A stretch of 64,000 nucleotides of DNA from Lophius americanus (GCA_037951165.1 JBBDHG010000160.1:62001-126000); one strand, 5' to 3'; positions 23,555 to 36,206 are shown, numbered from the stretch's first letter. Translations and numbers: made by a program. Notes: a model not told the origin generated them from the sequence alone.

Positions 23555-23665
23555 GCTCCTTGACTCTTCGACATCTTGACTGCAGGGCCCTGGGAATCGA
23601 TCTGACGACCTTTCGATAAGATGGACGACTGCCCTACCTCCTGAGTCACGGCCGCTCACGGATCG
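23555..23665 (+). repeat. Teleost-type interspersed repeat fragment
   Basis: 'gaatcgatctgacgaccttt', 'gataagatggacgactgcc' and 'tacctcctgagtcacggcc' match the distal half of the repeat at 11465-11625 and 56660-56835. Confidence 0.45.
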
Positions 23666-24700
23666 TTGACGGAAAGAACGAACTACATTTAAGGGAAGAT
23701 AAAGAAATGCTCTTCCACCCTTTGCAAAAAAAATAATATTTTTTTCTACATTTCCCTGACGCATGCAAAAAGCCCTGAACCACTTCCAGCAGTTGGACAT
23801 GCTGGGTCAGGGATTAGATTTGACTCAGTCAAGCTAGCAGACATGTGCAGGGGGTTTTCAGTACTGGCAGAGATGGACTTTTCTGAGAGCCATTCTAGTT
23901 CCAATATGAACCAGACTCTGTGCCCAGAGGATTTGAAGCGTTGAAAAACCACAAACTGTTGGCCAGTGTACAAAAGTATGTGGACGGGGTGAGAGCTACA
24001 CAAACCATGAGCTCTATTATTGCTCAGAAAGCAAGCAAGGACCAATCGCTTCTGACGGAATACAATATTGAACCAGAATTCAAAAGTGAATCAATTTGAA
24101 ACATCTAAAATTGTCGGTGCTTCTTACAGTAATAATTAACGGACTCCTCTCCAAGAATTCGTTGGGATCTGTGCGAAAGAGCTGAAAATAAGTCACGTTG
24201 AAATCCGCTCAGCGGGTCTCGGTATCGGATTGTAGAATCAATACAAGCTGCTTATTTTAGCCTCCTCTCAGCCTGACATCTGAAACCAGAATCTGCATCG
24301 CTTCCAACTAACAATCAAATATGTCCTTGTTTTGCAACGATTTGGCAACTTAACGGTGTTTCCTGTCATTTTTAGATGAAAAAAATCGTCGTGGCGATGA
24401 AGTAAAACTCGTGAAATGGTAGAATTTGTCTCAGAAAGGTTCCAAAGACATAGACATTCTGACCGTTGATGTACAAAACAAAAATGAGTTTGGTATGACC
24501 TTTAAAAGGATGTAGATACCTGCTCACGTACCGTGTGTGAGAACGAAACGAACCCCGGCACAAACTGTACAGAGTGCAGAGTAAACCTCACATTAATGAC
24601 ATTTTACTTTGTTATGCTTCAGCTCCATTTTTTCCCAGAAAGAAAAAACATAATCCCTCTTTAAGAGTGGGAGTTTGAGATGAAACCATCTTCAGTGACA
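23666..24700. other. No gene; one short transposon-end-like motif
   Basis: At about 23965-23985 'gtgtacaaaagtatgtggac' resembles a Tc1-like end of the type seen at 22155, with nothing supporting it on either side. Confidence 0.3.
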
Positions 24701-24715
24701 GCGAGCGAGAGAGCG

Positions 24716-24764
<49 letters not shown>
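24701..24764. repeat. (GA)n microsatellite
   Basis: About 30 GA units with GCGA interruptions at the left. Confidence 0.95.
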
Positions 24765-26341
24765 TTTAAAAATACTTTTTTTATAACAGGATTTAAACAC
24801 CGGTTCCTACGGTGTCTGTAAAACTGAAAACAGTTCTTTTATTTAAGTCTCTAGCTCTCATTTGATGTATTTCTGACTGGTTTCTGAAGCAGCGTGAACC
24901 GTTTCAGATCTCTTAGTCGCGCTTTTCTAATGTTTTTTTTGTTCTCTTTCCTTATTTAACACACTTATTACACGGCAGCTTGTTTTTTATCGATCTTATA
25001 TTGTGTGTGAATAACATATGAGATGTTAATCTGGTATTATAGAAGAGAAAAAGAAAAAATATGAGTGATTCACTTTGATTTGTGGTCATCTAAAGAGCAC
25101 CAACAATCTTTTTATCGTTACCTTATCCTTAATATTCTAGCAAGATAAGGTTAGTTAGAAGTCTTCAAACTTAAGCTAAACTTGTTGATTTGCTTCCTCT
25201 GTGATGTAGCCGCTAAATGCTACAAAGTTCAAAGACAGATTATTTGTCCCCAGAGAGACACTTAAAGGCATGTAGAGGAGTCAAAAAACACACAATAAGG
25301 TCTTAAACACATGAAAAGGTCAAGCGGAGAGTCACGGTTAAAGTGTATGAGGGTGGGAGGGGGGTCCTGCAGAATCCTGTGTGCGTCTCTCAGCATTTGC
25401 TGCTCATTAGAGAGAAGACCCTGAATAACTTTCCAATAACTTTGCAGAAAACTGTGACAGTACTCCTTACAACGGTCGGAATAATACTTTGTTAAAATGT
25501 TGCATCACCGCCCTGCCTTACTGCCTGAAATGTATACGGAATTATATTCGCCTCTGTTACTACCTCTGCTGCGGCCTCAGCGGCGGAAGAACTCAGAACC
25601 TCATTAAGCCTTCATTGCGTTTATATAGAATGGCAAAATGGCAGAGCGGAGAGATTGAACGTTCCTGCGCCAGCTCAGTAAGTTCAACCTGCATCAACAG
25701 CTGTTGATCCAGTTCTGCTGGTCCACTTCTACCCATCGCCTGCCAACCAATCAGGACTTAAATATGTCCAGGGTCAGGAAACGAGCGTCGTCTCCCCTCT
25801 GGCAGGCGCTCCAGAACACCGCACGCCAAAACAACTTAACCTTGGATGGCAAAACATCTACCAGCGGCACTTCGTCTTCATCACTCAGTGTGTATTCATG
25901 CAGCACTCTTCATACATAAAAGGTAACACAAAGTGCTTTACACAACAAAATCAATTTGCCCTGTGATTGAGTCTGACACTCCTGATCTAATGTATACCGT
26001 AAACATACTTGGTCAATGATGCTGATTCTGATATGACATCATAGGTAATGTGCCGTAAACACATGTAAAAACTGATTGTTTGTCTTTTCCCGTTTAGCTT
26101 AAATCCTTCCTGCCTCCATTTAGTATTCGTCCCTGACGTTGTTTCACAGCGGAGTGTTTTGTATCTGCGGGATGTTGTCAGGCATAAGGACAGACAGGCA
26201 GCAGGGTTAGCTGTTCCCCGGCTAGAACCCAGATGGTCTGAGAGGAACGTGCGAAGGGTGAAAGCAGGACCGGGAATATTAACTCTGAATCTCTCCGTGG
26301 CGTCCTTGAAATCGTTGCCTCTGAACACATCAAAAAGGACT
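24765..26341. other. No gene; possible LINE-type tail near 25885-25945
   Basis: At about 25896-25945 'cagcactcttcatacataaa' and 'cacaaagtgctttacaca' resemble a fish LINE 3' UTR. The frames at 25489-25919 just upstream show no RT motif. Otherwise featureless. Confidence 0.3.

Positions 26342-26372
<31 letters not shown>
26342..26372 (+). repeat. Poly-G tract, 31 bases
   Basis: Thirty-one consecutive G. It gives poly-Gly and poly-Pro in spurious frames on both strands. It can form G-quadruplexes and its length may be misassembled. Confidence 0.9.
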
Positions 26373-26373
<1 letters not shown>

Positions 26374-26590
26374 AACAAACAACTAAACTCATTTTTTGCT
26401 CTGCCCAGAAGAGAGAAAACTCAATTAAGCCAAACTCAAAATAAAAGATTTTCTAGTGAATCAAATATTGAAAGCAGAGGAGCAGGGAGTGTGTACATGG
26501 AGCGTTCTCCCCTGCTCTGGACGGGACTCCTGTTCTTTGGGTCGCTCTGGCGCTCAAATAGCTGCGAGGCCTGATTCATTGGAAGCAAGC

Positions 26591-26591
<1 letters not shown>

Positions 26592-26668
<77 letters not shown>
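26592..26668. repeat. (GA)n microsatellite
   Basis: About 38 GA units with two GCGA interruptions. Confidence 0.95.
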
Positions 26669-26669
<1 letters not shown>

Positions 26670-28477
26670 AGACCGCCGAGTGCTGGGAGCTGCAGGCAGG
26701 AGCTGTCTTCACTCGGCAGCGAGAAGGAGGAGAACATGAGCCGGGTTTAAACCCAGCTGGTTCTGTTTGGTCTTTCATTGTGTAAGGCGCTTCATTGGAA
26801 CCGCTGTGACGGAATATTAACACAGGATGCGGTTGAACAAGTATTGTCCAAACACGTTCTCGCTCTTTTCGGAACAGAAGACGTTGTCCCCGTTGGAGCT
26901 AATATGGAAAAAAAAAAAAATCCAAGCATATGTATAGTGTGTAAATTTCTTCTCCACCAGACGACAGTGACTCTTGATCGGGGATTGAAAACGTCGGTTG
27001 CAGGGTTTTGTTTTTTTTCCGCCTTTTATGTTAATGGATAGTGACATGTGGTCCGATGGCCTTCAGACTGGAGGGCTGGAACATCAGCTGTGTTGCATCA
27101 GCCTCCATGAGGATAGAGGTTATTACACCTACGGGACTCCATGTGGGTAGAGCATCCAATAAAAAGATGGTTTTCCATCATTCCTTTGCTCCTGCAGAAG
27201 AAAACATACATTTTTCTTTTTTTCCTGGCACCACTGCTCCATCGGCAACACGAGACGCCACTCTCTGATTTCAACTCTGTCAACGTAAAACAGATATAAA
27301 TACTTTATACTCTAAGCCCGCCACAACCATTACCAGCTTCTACTAAAGTGGATTATCACAACGGGACTTAAGAAAAATAAAAACAATCTATGATAGATAC
27401 TAGATCATAAGATTAGATAGATAATACTGTAATGTCATCATTGTGGGATTATGAAAAGCGGTTAAGCAGCTCTTGGATTGAAAAATACAACCCAAGATAT
27501 AAACAACTTAAAGAAACGGGTTTAAGTGTCAGAAGTAAAAGGATTCATCAAAGAGAGAAGAGAGAATGACTGCATGTCTGCTCTGGTTGACAGCTGCAGC
27601 TATCTGAAAGGAGAGTTTGCCAGTTTCCATCTGTAAACGGATGGACACCGAGCCGTTTTCCTTCGCTCCGCCCAACTTTCACACAGCAGGTTAAACATAC
27701 GCTGACCAAGCGCTCTCTGACAACTCTCTGATTGGCTGGGGTACCTGTCAATCATCCAATACCTTGAGAATTCAGCACGACTGCTGGTGTGACGTATTTC
27801 TACTTCTACATTTCCTGTTTTACAATCTAAACAAATTCTCTTTCTTTTCTTAAAAATCTATGTAAACTTAAACATCATACATAAGTAACCCAACCGTGTG
27901 GGTCCACTTTGGCTTTGGCTGTGAGAATAGCCACAGCACAAAGACACAAGAACACAATAGCCGGTTAAAAATTGATTTGACACACCTTTTATGTATGTCA
28001 TAATCAGTTCAGGGAAGAAATAAAATGGCAAAAGGATTCATTTCTTGTATGCAGGCACAGGAAGAAAGCCTGTGAGGGGGACTACCCACGATGCCTCTGT
28101 GGAGTCCTGTGCATGAGCTGCCGCCCTCCCTTCCCTCAAACACTGCAATAAGCAGAGTGCTGAGCTCGGCAAACTGCAGACCGAGCTGCTGTCGCTCCCG
28201 GTCGTCGCTTGGCTTCGCCTCGTGGGCGTCAGTATTTCCTGTCTCTGAACTGTGCTGTAACATTTATGTAGCATTGTTTTCACGAATCCAACATCTAAAG
28301 CGTCTTGTGCATTCAATTTTATATTAATCATAGCGTCACACCAACGGAATGCATAGCTGTCTGTTTAGGTGGTCCGATCTAAGCCCCACCCCTCTGCAAC
28401 TCGTGAAAATCTGTTCGACATTAATGGGGGAAATGTTTAAAACCGTCACACAATGTTGGATTTGGGTAAAAAAAAAA
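26669..28477. other. No feature seen
   Basis: Opposite-strand short frames only, for example 26778-27041 and 27041-27268; no domains or splice-flanked exons recognised. Confidence 0.35.
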
Positions 28478-28660
28478 AATGGAATTCTTACATTGGTTCT
28501 ACACTTAATCCGAATCTGCTCCAAAACTTAATGGTTTCCTGACCCATGAATCATCCTTCCATGTGTTCTGTAAATTTGTCCAGCGGTTTTTGCGTAATCC
28601 TGCTGACAAACCAACCATCCGTGGGCAAAAACAAAGAGCTTCTTGGCAAAGACATTTAAT
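28478..28660 (+). repeat. Teleost-type interspersed repeat, forward part
   Basis: 'aatctgctccaaaacttaatg', 'cctgacccatgaatcatcc', 'gcggtttttgcgtaatcctg' and 'ctgacaaaccaaccatccg' follow the order of a repeat I know to be abundant in fish. It faces an inverted copy of its core at 28760-28860. Confidence 0.5.
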
Positions 28661-28759
28661 GGACCCATCAGACTCCTGGTTCTATTGTTACCATTATCCT
28701 TTCCTGTAGTTGATGACAATTTATCTTATTTCCTCTTTAAAGGAGGTCCATTAGTCGTC

Positions 28760-28860
28760 TTCGTTTGTCAGCAGGATTACACAAGAACTACTGAATGGAT
28801 TCCCAGAAACTATTTACAAGGACAGGGAATGGGTCGGGTAGGAACGCGTTACATAATGCG
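28760..28860 (-). repeat. Same repeat core, inverted
   Basis: 'tcgtttgtcagcaggattac' and 'aagaactactgaatggattc' are the reverse complement of the core at about 28593-28640. The two halves could pair as stem arms around about 130 bp. Confidence 0.5.
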
Positions 28861-31800
28861 CAGAGAAGTCGTCCAGAAGGCTTTCAGGACAACTTTAACG
28901 TATGAGTCAGAAGGAAAGCATTTTCTGGACATTGTGAAAATCAACATAATAGGCTCATCATCATGCAGCTAACTGGGCCTGGCAGAACTTTTTTTCTCGG
29001 ACTCATTTATCAACTAATTCCTATTGTCAGTTGACGTCACAGTAATGGCCTGGTTCAACAGACGTGACATCATCCTCTGCTCAGCTGTGTTCTCCAGCTC
29101 GTCCTGGGGGACCCTAAGGCATTCCCAGGCTGGATGACAGATGGAGACGGTCCAGAGAGTTTTGGGTTCACCACTTGACAACCTGAACTGTCTCCTTTGG
29201 ACAGGAACGATGACCGGCTCGAGTCCGGGGTCCCCAACTTAAGTGTCAGTCCTTTGCAAAGCCACCGTACATCTGAGGCTCGTTTCCGCTGCTTGTGTCT
29301 GAAACGTAGTTTGGTATTAATCACAAACAGAAACCCGACCGGTTGTGTGCCTCCAAAGATGTCTCCTGCTCGGTGGGCAACTTTTCGGATAGGGGACAGA
29401 TCCAAGAACGATGGGAATTTTCTCTAACTTTTCATCTAGACTTAAACTGTATCGCATCAATTCATGCATTTACTGTTTTAGGAAAGTTTAAATAATGACA
29501 ACAACCCAGACCAGCGGTTACCTGCTCTAGGTTCAGATCTATGGTTGGGTACAGAACTCTTCAACCATTTGGGAGGATGTATTCTTTGACACTTGGATCA
29601 TTTTAAAGAGGAGACTAACTCTGACTCAATACTAAAACATTCTATTCAAGTATGACGGTGTTGACTCTGACATAGATGTCAGATTAGTGAGATGGTCACC
29701 ATGGTGGTTCTTTTGGATTAACTGGTGGCAAACTCAGGACCAACCCAGGACCCAGGACCAGCCCAGGACCAACGCTTTGTTGGGTTACGTAATCTACACG
29801 TATGACCAATGCAGTGAATCAGACCTTCAAAGCGGCAGCTAATGCCTAACACCTGTGGTGGTTTTTCTAGTTTTTTCCTGACAGGAAGCTCTGTTCCAGA
29901 ACATTTTGTTGTTGGATCCCTGTGGAATCAAATCGGTGGGCAAGTTTTTTTGTCTGGCTAAAATATTACGGCTGAACGCTACAGAGGCATGCAGTTGATT
30001 TACCCCCACTATCCCAGGCAAATTGTTCTGTTCTACGTCAACTGGAAACCACACCGAGACCGAACTTGGCCACCAGAAGCAAACAAACTCACAGAATAAA
30101 GACCGGTATGGACAGGAGAACAAGCCAGATTAAATGTTGGTTTCTGCGCAGAGAAAACCAGACCCCAGGAGGTAAGCTTGAACTATTTTTTCTAATAAAA
30201 ACATTCATCCATCTACGTTTCAATTTATCTGGGGTCTAATCAAGGCAGGGTAGGGTATTCCAAACGCCTCTCTCTCTCTCTCTCTCCAGAAAGGCTCTCC
30301 ACTTCATCCATGGGGATTCTGAGGCTTTTCCAAGTCAGATGAAAAATAAATCTCTCCATTGAGTTCTTGGTGTACGTATCTCCTAGTTGGACATTACTGG
30401 AAAATCTTTAAAGAGAAGAAACCCTGAAGATATCCTAATCTGAAACCACCTCTACTTGCTCCTCTCGATGTGACGGATCAGTGCCTCCACTCCGGGCTCC
30501 TTCCCAATGACCAAGATCCTCATCCAATCTTTAAGTCTGACCCCAGCGTTCTCAGTTCAGCCGCTAATGCCTTCCTTGGTGCTTCCTTGGTGCTTCCTTG
30601 GTGCTTCCTTGGTGCTAATGAGTCACTTCATTAACACTGGTAAATGATTTCAGTCAGATAGACCATAAAGGCAGGTGAGCCCGATTTGGGAGCAACCAAA
30701 ACTACAGCAGCAAATCGTAAAGTAGGGTCACCTCTAGGGCTGGCTTGTGATTGGAGGGTCTAATCAGGAGACCTTTAGCAATGCATATGCTCCACAGATC
30801 TACCATTTAAATATAGACATTGCTGGCAAAACTCGAGTCTATTCCTCTGAGCAATGGTTGCCCCCCTTATATTATAGATTATAATAAAAAACTAGCTGGT
30901 GTTAAGCGGATCATTTAGTAGCTAAATTGTCCGGTTTCTATTAGGAATTAAAGGAGCTAAAGGAGGGTTAGTATACGACTTTTTCCCCTCGGACACCTTT
31001 TACTCCAAATCTGCTGAATGTGTAAATAAAGCGTTTGCTCACAAATAAAACATGACAACTCTGTACAATAAAACTGATGCAAGCAAACTTCCATACCTTA
31101 CCATACTTTACATTTCCACTTGTGTTTGTTGGTTTGTCATCAGAATTATGCAAAAACTGATTCTTCCATTACATTTACTGGGAGGATGGGTCTTGGGCAA
31201 AACTACATCCCCTTAGATTTATTTGAAATGGGATCAGGCTTGATTGAACTAAATGGGACTGTTGGACTATGATGAAGATGTGAGCTGACAACCATTCTAG
31301 CTTCTCAATTGTTTATAACAATAATCCACTGTCTTAAACATCGTGAGCATTTTGACAACAGAGATATCGCAATATAGCAGTTTACAGTGTCAGGCTAGTT
31401 GCAGTTTCTCTTTAAGCCACTAATCTCCTGGTGGAGTCTGCACACATACTTGTCAAATCTTACCGCATGCCTGTAAGTCAAGGGGATTTCCATCATTTTT
31501 AAAATCCTTATGGATGTCAACATGATTCTTTTAGGAGAGGAGATTGGAGCTAGCCACATTTATAAAGACTAAAAAATACTTTTATTGTGTGATATTTGCT
31601 ATGTGCCAAAACGGATGATCTAGTGGTAACGAATGTTGTCTCATAGTTAATGCGATTTCCTACTTTTAGGGTTTAAACCAAAATGCACCATGAGGTGTTT
31701 TGTCTTATGAATCTTAAAAAATTAGGTGAGTATCCATTGAGCGTTTAGTAAACGTATTTAGTAAATGAGGAGCAGTCCGAACGAATTATGGCCTAAATGT

Positions 31801-32249
31801 TGCTTTTACCTTCTACTCCATCCCTGACTAACTAGAGTGACCCGTTATTCGCAGTGTCAAATAAGAGACGTGTCTTAAATAAAGCCCTTTTCCGTCTCCC
31901 GTCCTGCAGCAGGAAGCTTCCACTCCTGCCTTTCAAATCCCTTAATACCTGGACCTCGCAGACTAACGGCGAGGGGGTGAGGCTGGAGGAGGGAGAGGCG
32001 GAGAGCGATAGATTTCCCCTGACACACTGATCCTTTGGCAGGACACTTGAACAATCCCCTTAACATCGGCGCTGCAGCCACAGCAAGGATCCCAAGTGCA
32101 TCATTTCATCTCTGAGAACACAATGAGGCAGTTCAAATAACTCCAGGCAGCAGAACCGACATTTTAAAGTGCGTAACATTGCATGGTAGATGGGGATTTC
32201 TTTATATTCTGGTATGAAAAACAATTGTAGGGAAATTGTCAACCCCTCT
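28861..32249. other. About 3.4 kb with only short simple repeats
   Basis: Contains a degenerate 11-bp repeat ccaggaccaac near 29740-29771, a (CT)n run at 30271-30289 and the 11-bp array at 30571-30616. No gene or mobile element recognised. Confidence 0.35.
30571..30616. repeat. 11-bp tandem repeat, about four copies
   Basis: Unit gtgcttccttg, four nearly perfect copies. Confidence 0.9.
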
Positions 32250-32490
32250 GTTCATTTTCTGTAATTACTTCTTTATCCTTGCGGGGTCGCAGGGGGCCGA
32301 GGCTAATCCCCGCTGACACATTTGTCTCCATATGTCCCTCCACACAGAGGGGAAATTCAGAGTCACCAGTTCACCTACGTCGCATGTTTTTGGCCTGTAG
32401 GAGGAAGACACCTCAAAGGAACTCGTGCAGACGCAGGGAAGACAAATCCACAGTCCACGCAGAAGGGGGACCCAGGTGGATTTGAATCAA
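32250..32490 (-). repeat. Widespread teleost repeat, inverted copy
   Basis: From left: 'cttgcggggtcgcaggggg', 'cagagtcaccagttcaccta', 'gcatgtttttggcctgtagg', 'gtggatttgaatc'. This is the reverse complement of the repeat at 33845-34055. Related pieces are at 37138-37262 and 55605-55740. Class uncertain, possibly LINE-derived. Confidence 0.6.
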
Positions 32491-32504
32491 AATCCACCTG
32501 GGTC
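32469..32504. repeat. Perfect 15-bp hairpin at the end of the repeat
   Basis: gacccaggtggattt at 32469-32483 pairs perfectly with 32490-32504 across a 6-base loop. The left arm is the end of the adjoining interspersed repeat, so the right arm is an inverted duplication of that end. Confidence 0.9.
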
Positions 32505-32742
32505 ATATTTATGCCTTATTTACGTTGGGGTTACTGTAACGCCTACATTTCCCCGTGGGGTATTAATAAAGTTTTTCTTATTCTATGTTCGTTTGAATTA
32601 CGTTAAAAAATCACTGCACAGTTTGTCTCTCTGGTGAAACTGAGACAGCCTAGCCTGCGGCAGAATCCTCTGAAACCGATGGAAGGAGCCTTCAAAGGTT
32701 CAAAACAATAGATTCGACCATCAAACACCATCGCAGCTCACA

Positions 32743-32745
<3 letters not shown>

Positions 32746-32774
<29 letters not shown>
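32746..32774. repeat. (CA)n microsatellite
   Basis: About 14 CA units. Confidence 0.94.
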
Positions 32775-32778
<4 letters not shown>

Positions 32779-33476
32779 GCTGCACATGCATGTATTTGAA
32801 CATCATTTCATCCATCTTCCTCGGTGTGTTTCTCTCATACACCTGAGCCATCGAGACGGCGCTGAGCAGTGATTCCCTTTTTCTTCACTCGCTCTACAGG
32901 GAGAGAAAAATGATCAGCCTGCAGGCACAGAATAAGAGAGGTGGAAAGACGATTCCCCTCTTTCATCCGGGCTTTGTTTCATTGTCTGTGGAGCAGCACA
33001 GAGCGTCGACATGTGAGGAACCATTTATTTTACAGGACAGAATAATGGACTACATGTTTAATTGGAGCAAATTTCCTGTCAATCACAATCAAGCCCCTTC
33101 AGTTCCCCTTCAGTCTCCAGCCGAGACAGACGGACGGACATGAGGACGGGCAGGGGATCATCTGTCTGGAAGCGAAAGCGAATCGAGGCCATGGTTTTTT
33201 TCTCTCCAAGAGACAGCATCAGCTAAATCATGCAGATTGAGTCTCGCCAACAAACTGGAAGGCAAACTGGCACCACTGTGCCCCACATAACAACCTCCTG
33301 ACGAGAAACGACATGTTTATGGTTCGCATTTATTTGGCCGTTTCTGTCAAACATGATTATTGCCTGGATCCGTAACCTTTTTTTTTTTTGGAGTGTACTA
33401 CAAGCTACGTTGGTCTGCATGAGGGTTTGGGTAGATTGAGGACAACCAAACGATGGTTTCCATCCTGTGTATAGTA

Positions 33477-33492
33477 GGGGGGGGGGGGGGGG
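33477..33492 (+). repeat. Poly-G tract, 16 bases
   Basis: Sixteen consecutive G. Confidence 0.92.
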
Positions 33493-33844
33493 TCAGGGAG
33501 AGACCCCCAGGGCTTATGCTGCTAACCAAAAGCCATGAAAGAGAAGTTTGAGGAGCAATTACTACCTCTGGTGAAGAAGTTCTGGCTTTCTACAAGACTT
33601 GGAAGGATGGTGGACAGGACCTGAACCCATGACAGATTGGTGCCGATCGCTTAAAGGAAATTAATCTTGGAATTTCCTCATAAAATATTGCTAGATGTAG
33701 CATTTTCCTTATTTACACCAATCCCTGGACAATTGGCCACTTAATCACAGGCTTAGCAGGATGGGCAGGCGATGAGCCCAAACCCCTAACCGTAACCCAA
33801 CTAAACTACAAGCAGGATGTTGGTGTGGTTGGTAGCACAATACC

Positions 33845-34055
33845 ACAATTCCACATCCGGCCCCTCAGCCTGGAGTTTGCATGTTCTCCCCATGTTCAGG
33901 CGGATTGGCTTCCTACCACAGTCCAAAAACATACAATACAGGTGAAGTGATGACACTGAATTAGGTGTGAATGTGAGGAACTGGCAACTTGTCCAGGATG
34001 TACCCCGTCTCTCGTCCAATGAGGCCCAAGCCCCCTCTTAACCGCGAATAATCCT
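33845..34055 (+). repeat. Widespread teleost repeat, best copy in window
   Basis: 'tggagtttgcatgttctccc', 'ttcctaccacagtccaaaaa', 'gtgtgaatgtgagg', 'caacttgtccaggatgtacc' and 'ccgtctctcgtccaatg' are in the canonical order of a repeat found very commonly in fish genomes. Short minus-strand frames here are shadows. Confidence 0.65.
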
Positions 34056-35082
34056 CTCGTGATATCTGGCTTGTGCATTTTGGCTCCAGTTTGTCTGCGT
34101 TAGATAATTTCAGAACTTATAATATCCGGTGCTTTCCATATCAAATGTTGGTTCTTCGTCCAAAGTGAGAATTATGGGACATCATGGGAAAAAACGACAT
34201 CGGTGAAAAGGATTTTATGATATAGTGGTGTAATGGAGTCGGACAGGACATGAGTGGACTGTAGCTGTTACAGAGGAGTTCTGGCTCTTTATGGACAGCA
34301 GGAGTCAAGCTGTGTTCAGCTGCTGGGCCAGAACGCCTGTTGGTTTTATGGGATTGGAATGAATGAGTTTATGACACTGACATTTACATTGACAGTTATA
34401 ATAGTCGTAAAGCTGCTGGCGGATTCGGTCCGAGTTTCCTCAGACGACAGGAAAAGTGAGGTGTGAAGGATCACAGAACCCACGCCTCAGATTGGACCAC
34501 AGCACTGAGTCACGGGTCAGATCATTTCTCGGATCAGTTAGATAAAAAGGGTTCGGAGACACATATGGTCAGACTTTGTATTCCACTTATTACTTAACGT
34601 TTAAAGCAAGGAAGGTTTTCCCCTGATCCGAACCGACAACAACGACATGAAATATTTAAATGAAATGTCGGAACAGAACATTTAGAACATTCAAGGCTCG
34701 ACTGTTAAATTAAATGTAATGTCGAGTATCTTTCCTTTGGACTAAAGGTCGATCCCTCTGTATTATTATTTAATGTATTATTGAGCATTCACTTCATTCA
34801 GTAACCCTCTTCTTACTACACCATGTTTTCTTCATAACCATTGGAGGCGTTCATCTAGTCACACAGCTTTTACAGCATGTAAGCAAATTATACGTAATTA
34901 TACAAAATGTGAATCTTCATCAGGAGTACTTTACTATTTGTTTCAGTAACAGTTAGCAAAACTGTTCTCGCAAAAATTCCAAAAACTTTAGAATATCAAC
35001 TGGGATTTGCTCAGTGAGCTCAAGCTGTAACCATGGCAACATGGTCAACATGGCCAGAAAAGGCTTAACACTCAATTCACTT
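34056..35082. other. No feature seen
   Basis: Unique sequence leading into the 23-bp minisatellite. Confidence 0.4.
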
Positions 35083-35790
35083 ACAGTCAAACAGTCCAGG
35101 TTCATCAAGTGAAACAGTCCAGGTTCATACAGTAAAACAGTCCAGGTTCATCCAGTGAAACAGTCCAGTTTCATACAGTGAAACGGTCTAGGTTCATCCA
35201 GTGAAACAGTCCAGGTTCATCCAGTGAAACGGTCCAGGTTCATCCAGTGAAACAGTCCAGTTTCATCCAGTGAAACAGTCCAGGTTCATACAGTGAAACA
35301 GTCCAGTTTCATCCAGTGAAACAGTCCAGGTTCATACAGTGAAACGGTCCAGGTTCATCCAGTGAAACAGTCCAGTTTCATCCATTGAAACAGTCCAGGT
35401 TCATACAGTGAAACAGTCCAGGTTCATACAGTGAAACAGTCCAGGTTCTTATAGTAAAACAGTCCAGGTTCATCCAGTGAAACAGTCCAGGTTCATCCAG
35501 TGAAACAGTCCAGGTTCACACAGTGAAACAGTCCAGGTTCATACAGTGAAACAGTCCAGGTTCATACAGTAAAACAGTCCAGGTTCATCCAGTGAAACAG
35601 TCCAGTTTCATATAGTGAAACAGTCCAGGTTCTTATAGTGAAACAGTCCAGGTTCTTATAGTGAAACAGTCCAGGTTCTTATAGTGAAACAGTCCAGGTT
35701 CTTATAGTGAAACAGTCCAGGTTCTTATAGTGAAACAGTCCAGGTTCTTATAGTGAAACAGTCCAGGTTCTTATAGTGAAACAGTCCAGG
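35083..35790 (+). repeat. 23-bp minisatellite, about 31 copies
   Basis: The unit contains gtgaaacagtccaggttcat plus three variable bases. Variants differ mainly at ttcatcca, ttcataca and ttcttata, cagtcc or cggtcc, and ccagg or ccagt. Seven consecutive units at the right end (about 35621-35790) are identical and of the ttcttata type, while the left part is mixed. The units are contiguous with no unique spacers, so this is not a CRISPR-like array. Confidence 0.95.
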
Positions 35791-35824
35791 TGATTCGATT
35801 TCACCATTAGCCATGTATCCAAAT

Positions 35825-36006
35825 CTCTAGAGAAGTTTTCTAGTTATTATTAGAAGGGATGGTAGTACTAGTAGTACTACTAGTACTACTAGTACTACTA
35901 GTACTAATACTAGTAGTACTAGTATTAGTACTAGTACTAGTACTAGTCGGTGAAAAGTCGGTAGTACTACCACCACTTCTAATAATAATTAGAAAACTTC
36001 TGGAGA
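35825..36006. repeat. 180-bp imperfect palindrome with (GTACTA)n-like core
   Basis: The left arm 35825-35870 and right arm 35961-36006 are inverted copies of about 45 bp with few mismatches; the core 'agaagttttctagttattat' at 35831-35850 pairs with 35982-36001. Between the arms lie trinucleotide-like gtactactagtactactagt repeats, themselves self-complementary. It may be a MITE-like element or a hairpin built by repeat expansion. No clear target duplication was seen. Confidence 0.8.
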
Positions 36007-36206
36007 CCGATAATAATCAGTTAATAACATCTGCATTCATGAATGACTACGTCTCCTCTAAACGTACCTTTGTTTTATTTAACGGGGTGAAATAATGGAA
36101 CTGCGTCTCACATGGGGCCAACAGTGGAGCTCTGCTCAGTCTCTCCTGATCCGGGCTGGAGGAAAGACTGACTGACACACATTCTAATAGTATTACCTCA
36201 TCAGGA

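Noticed and set aside
23965..23985. Tc1-like end motif gtgtacaaaagtatgtggac
   Set aside because: Only about 20 bp match, and nothing of the transposon is seen on either side.
25987..26386. 131-codon minus frame and 75-codon plus frame with poly-Pro or poly-Gly
   Set aside because: Both depend on reading through the G31 tract; the rest shows no domain.
35083..35790. Possible CRISPR-like array
   Set aside because: Units are contiguous 23-bp repeats without unique spacers, and the window is vertebrate.
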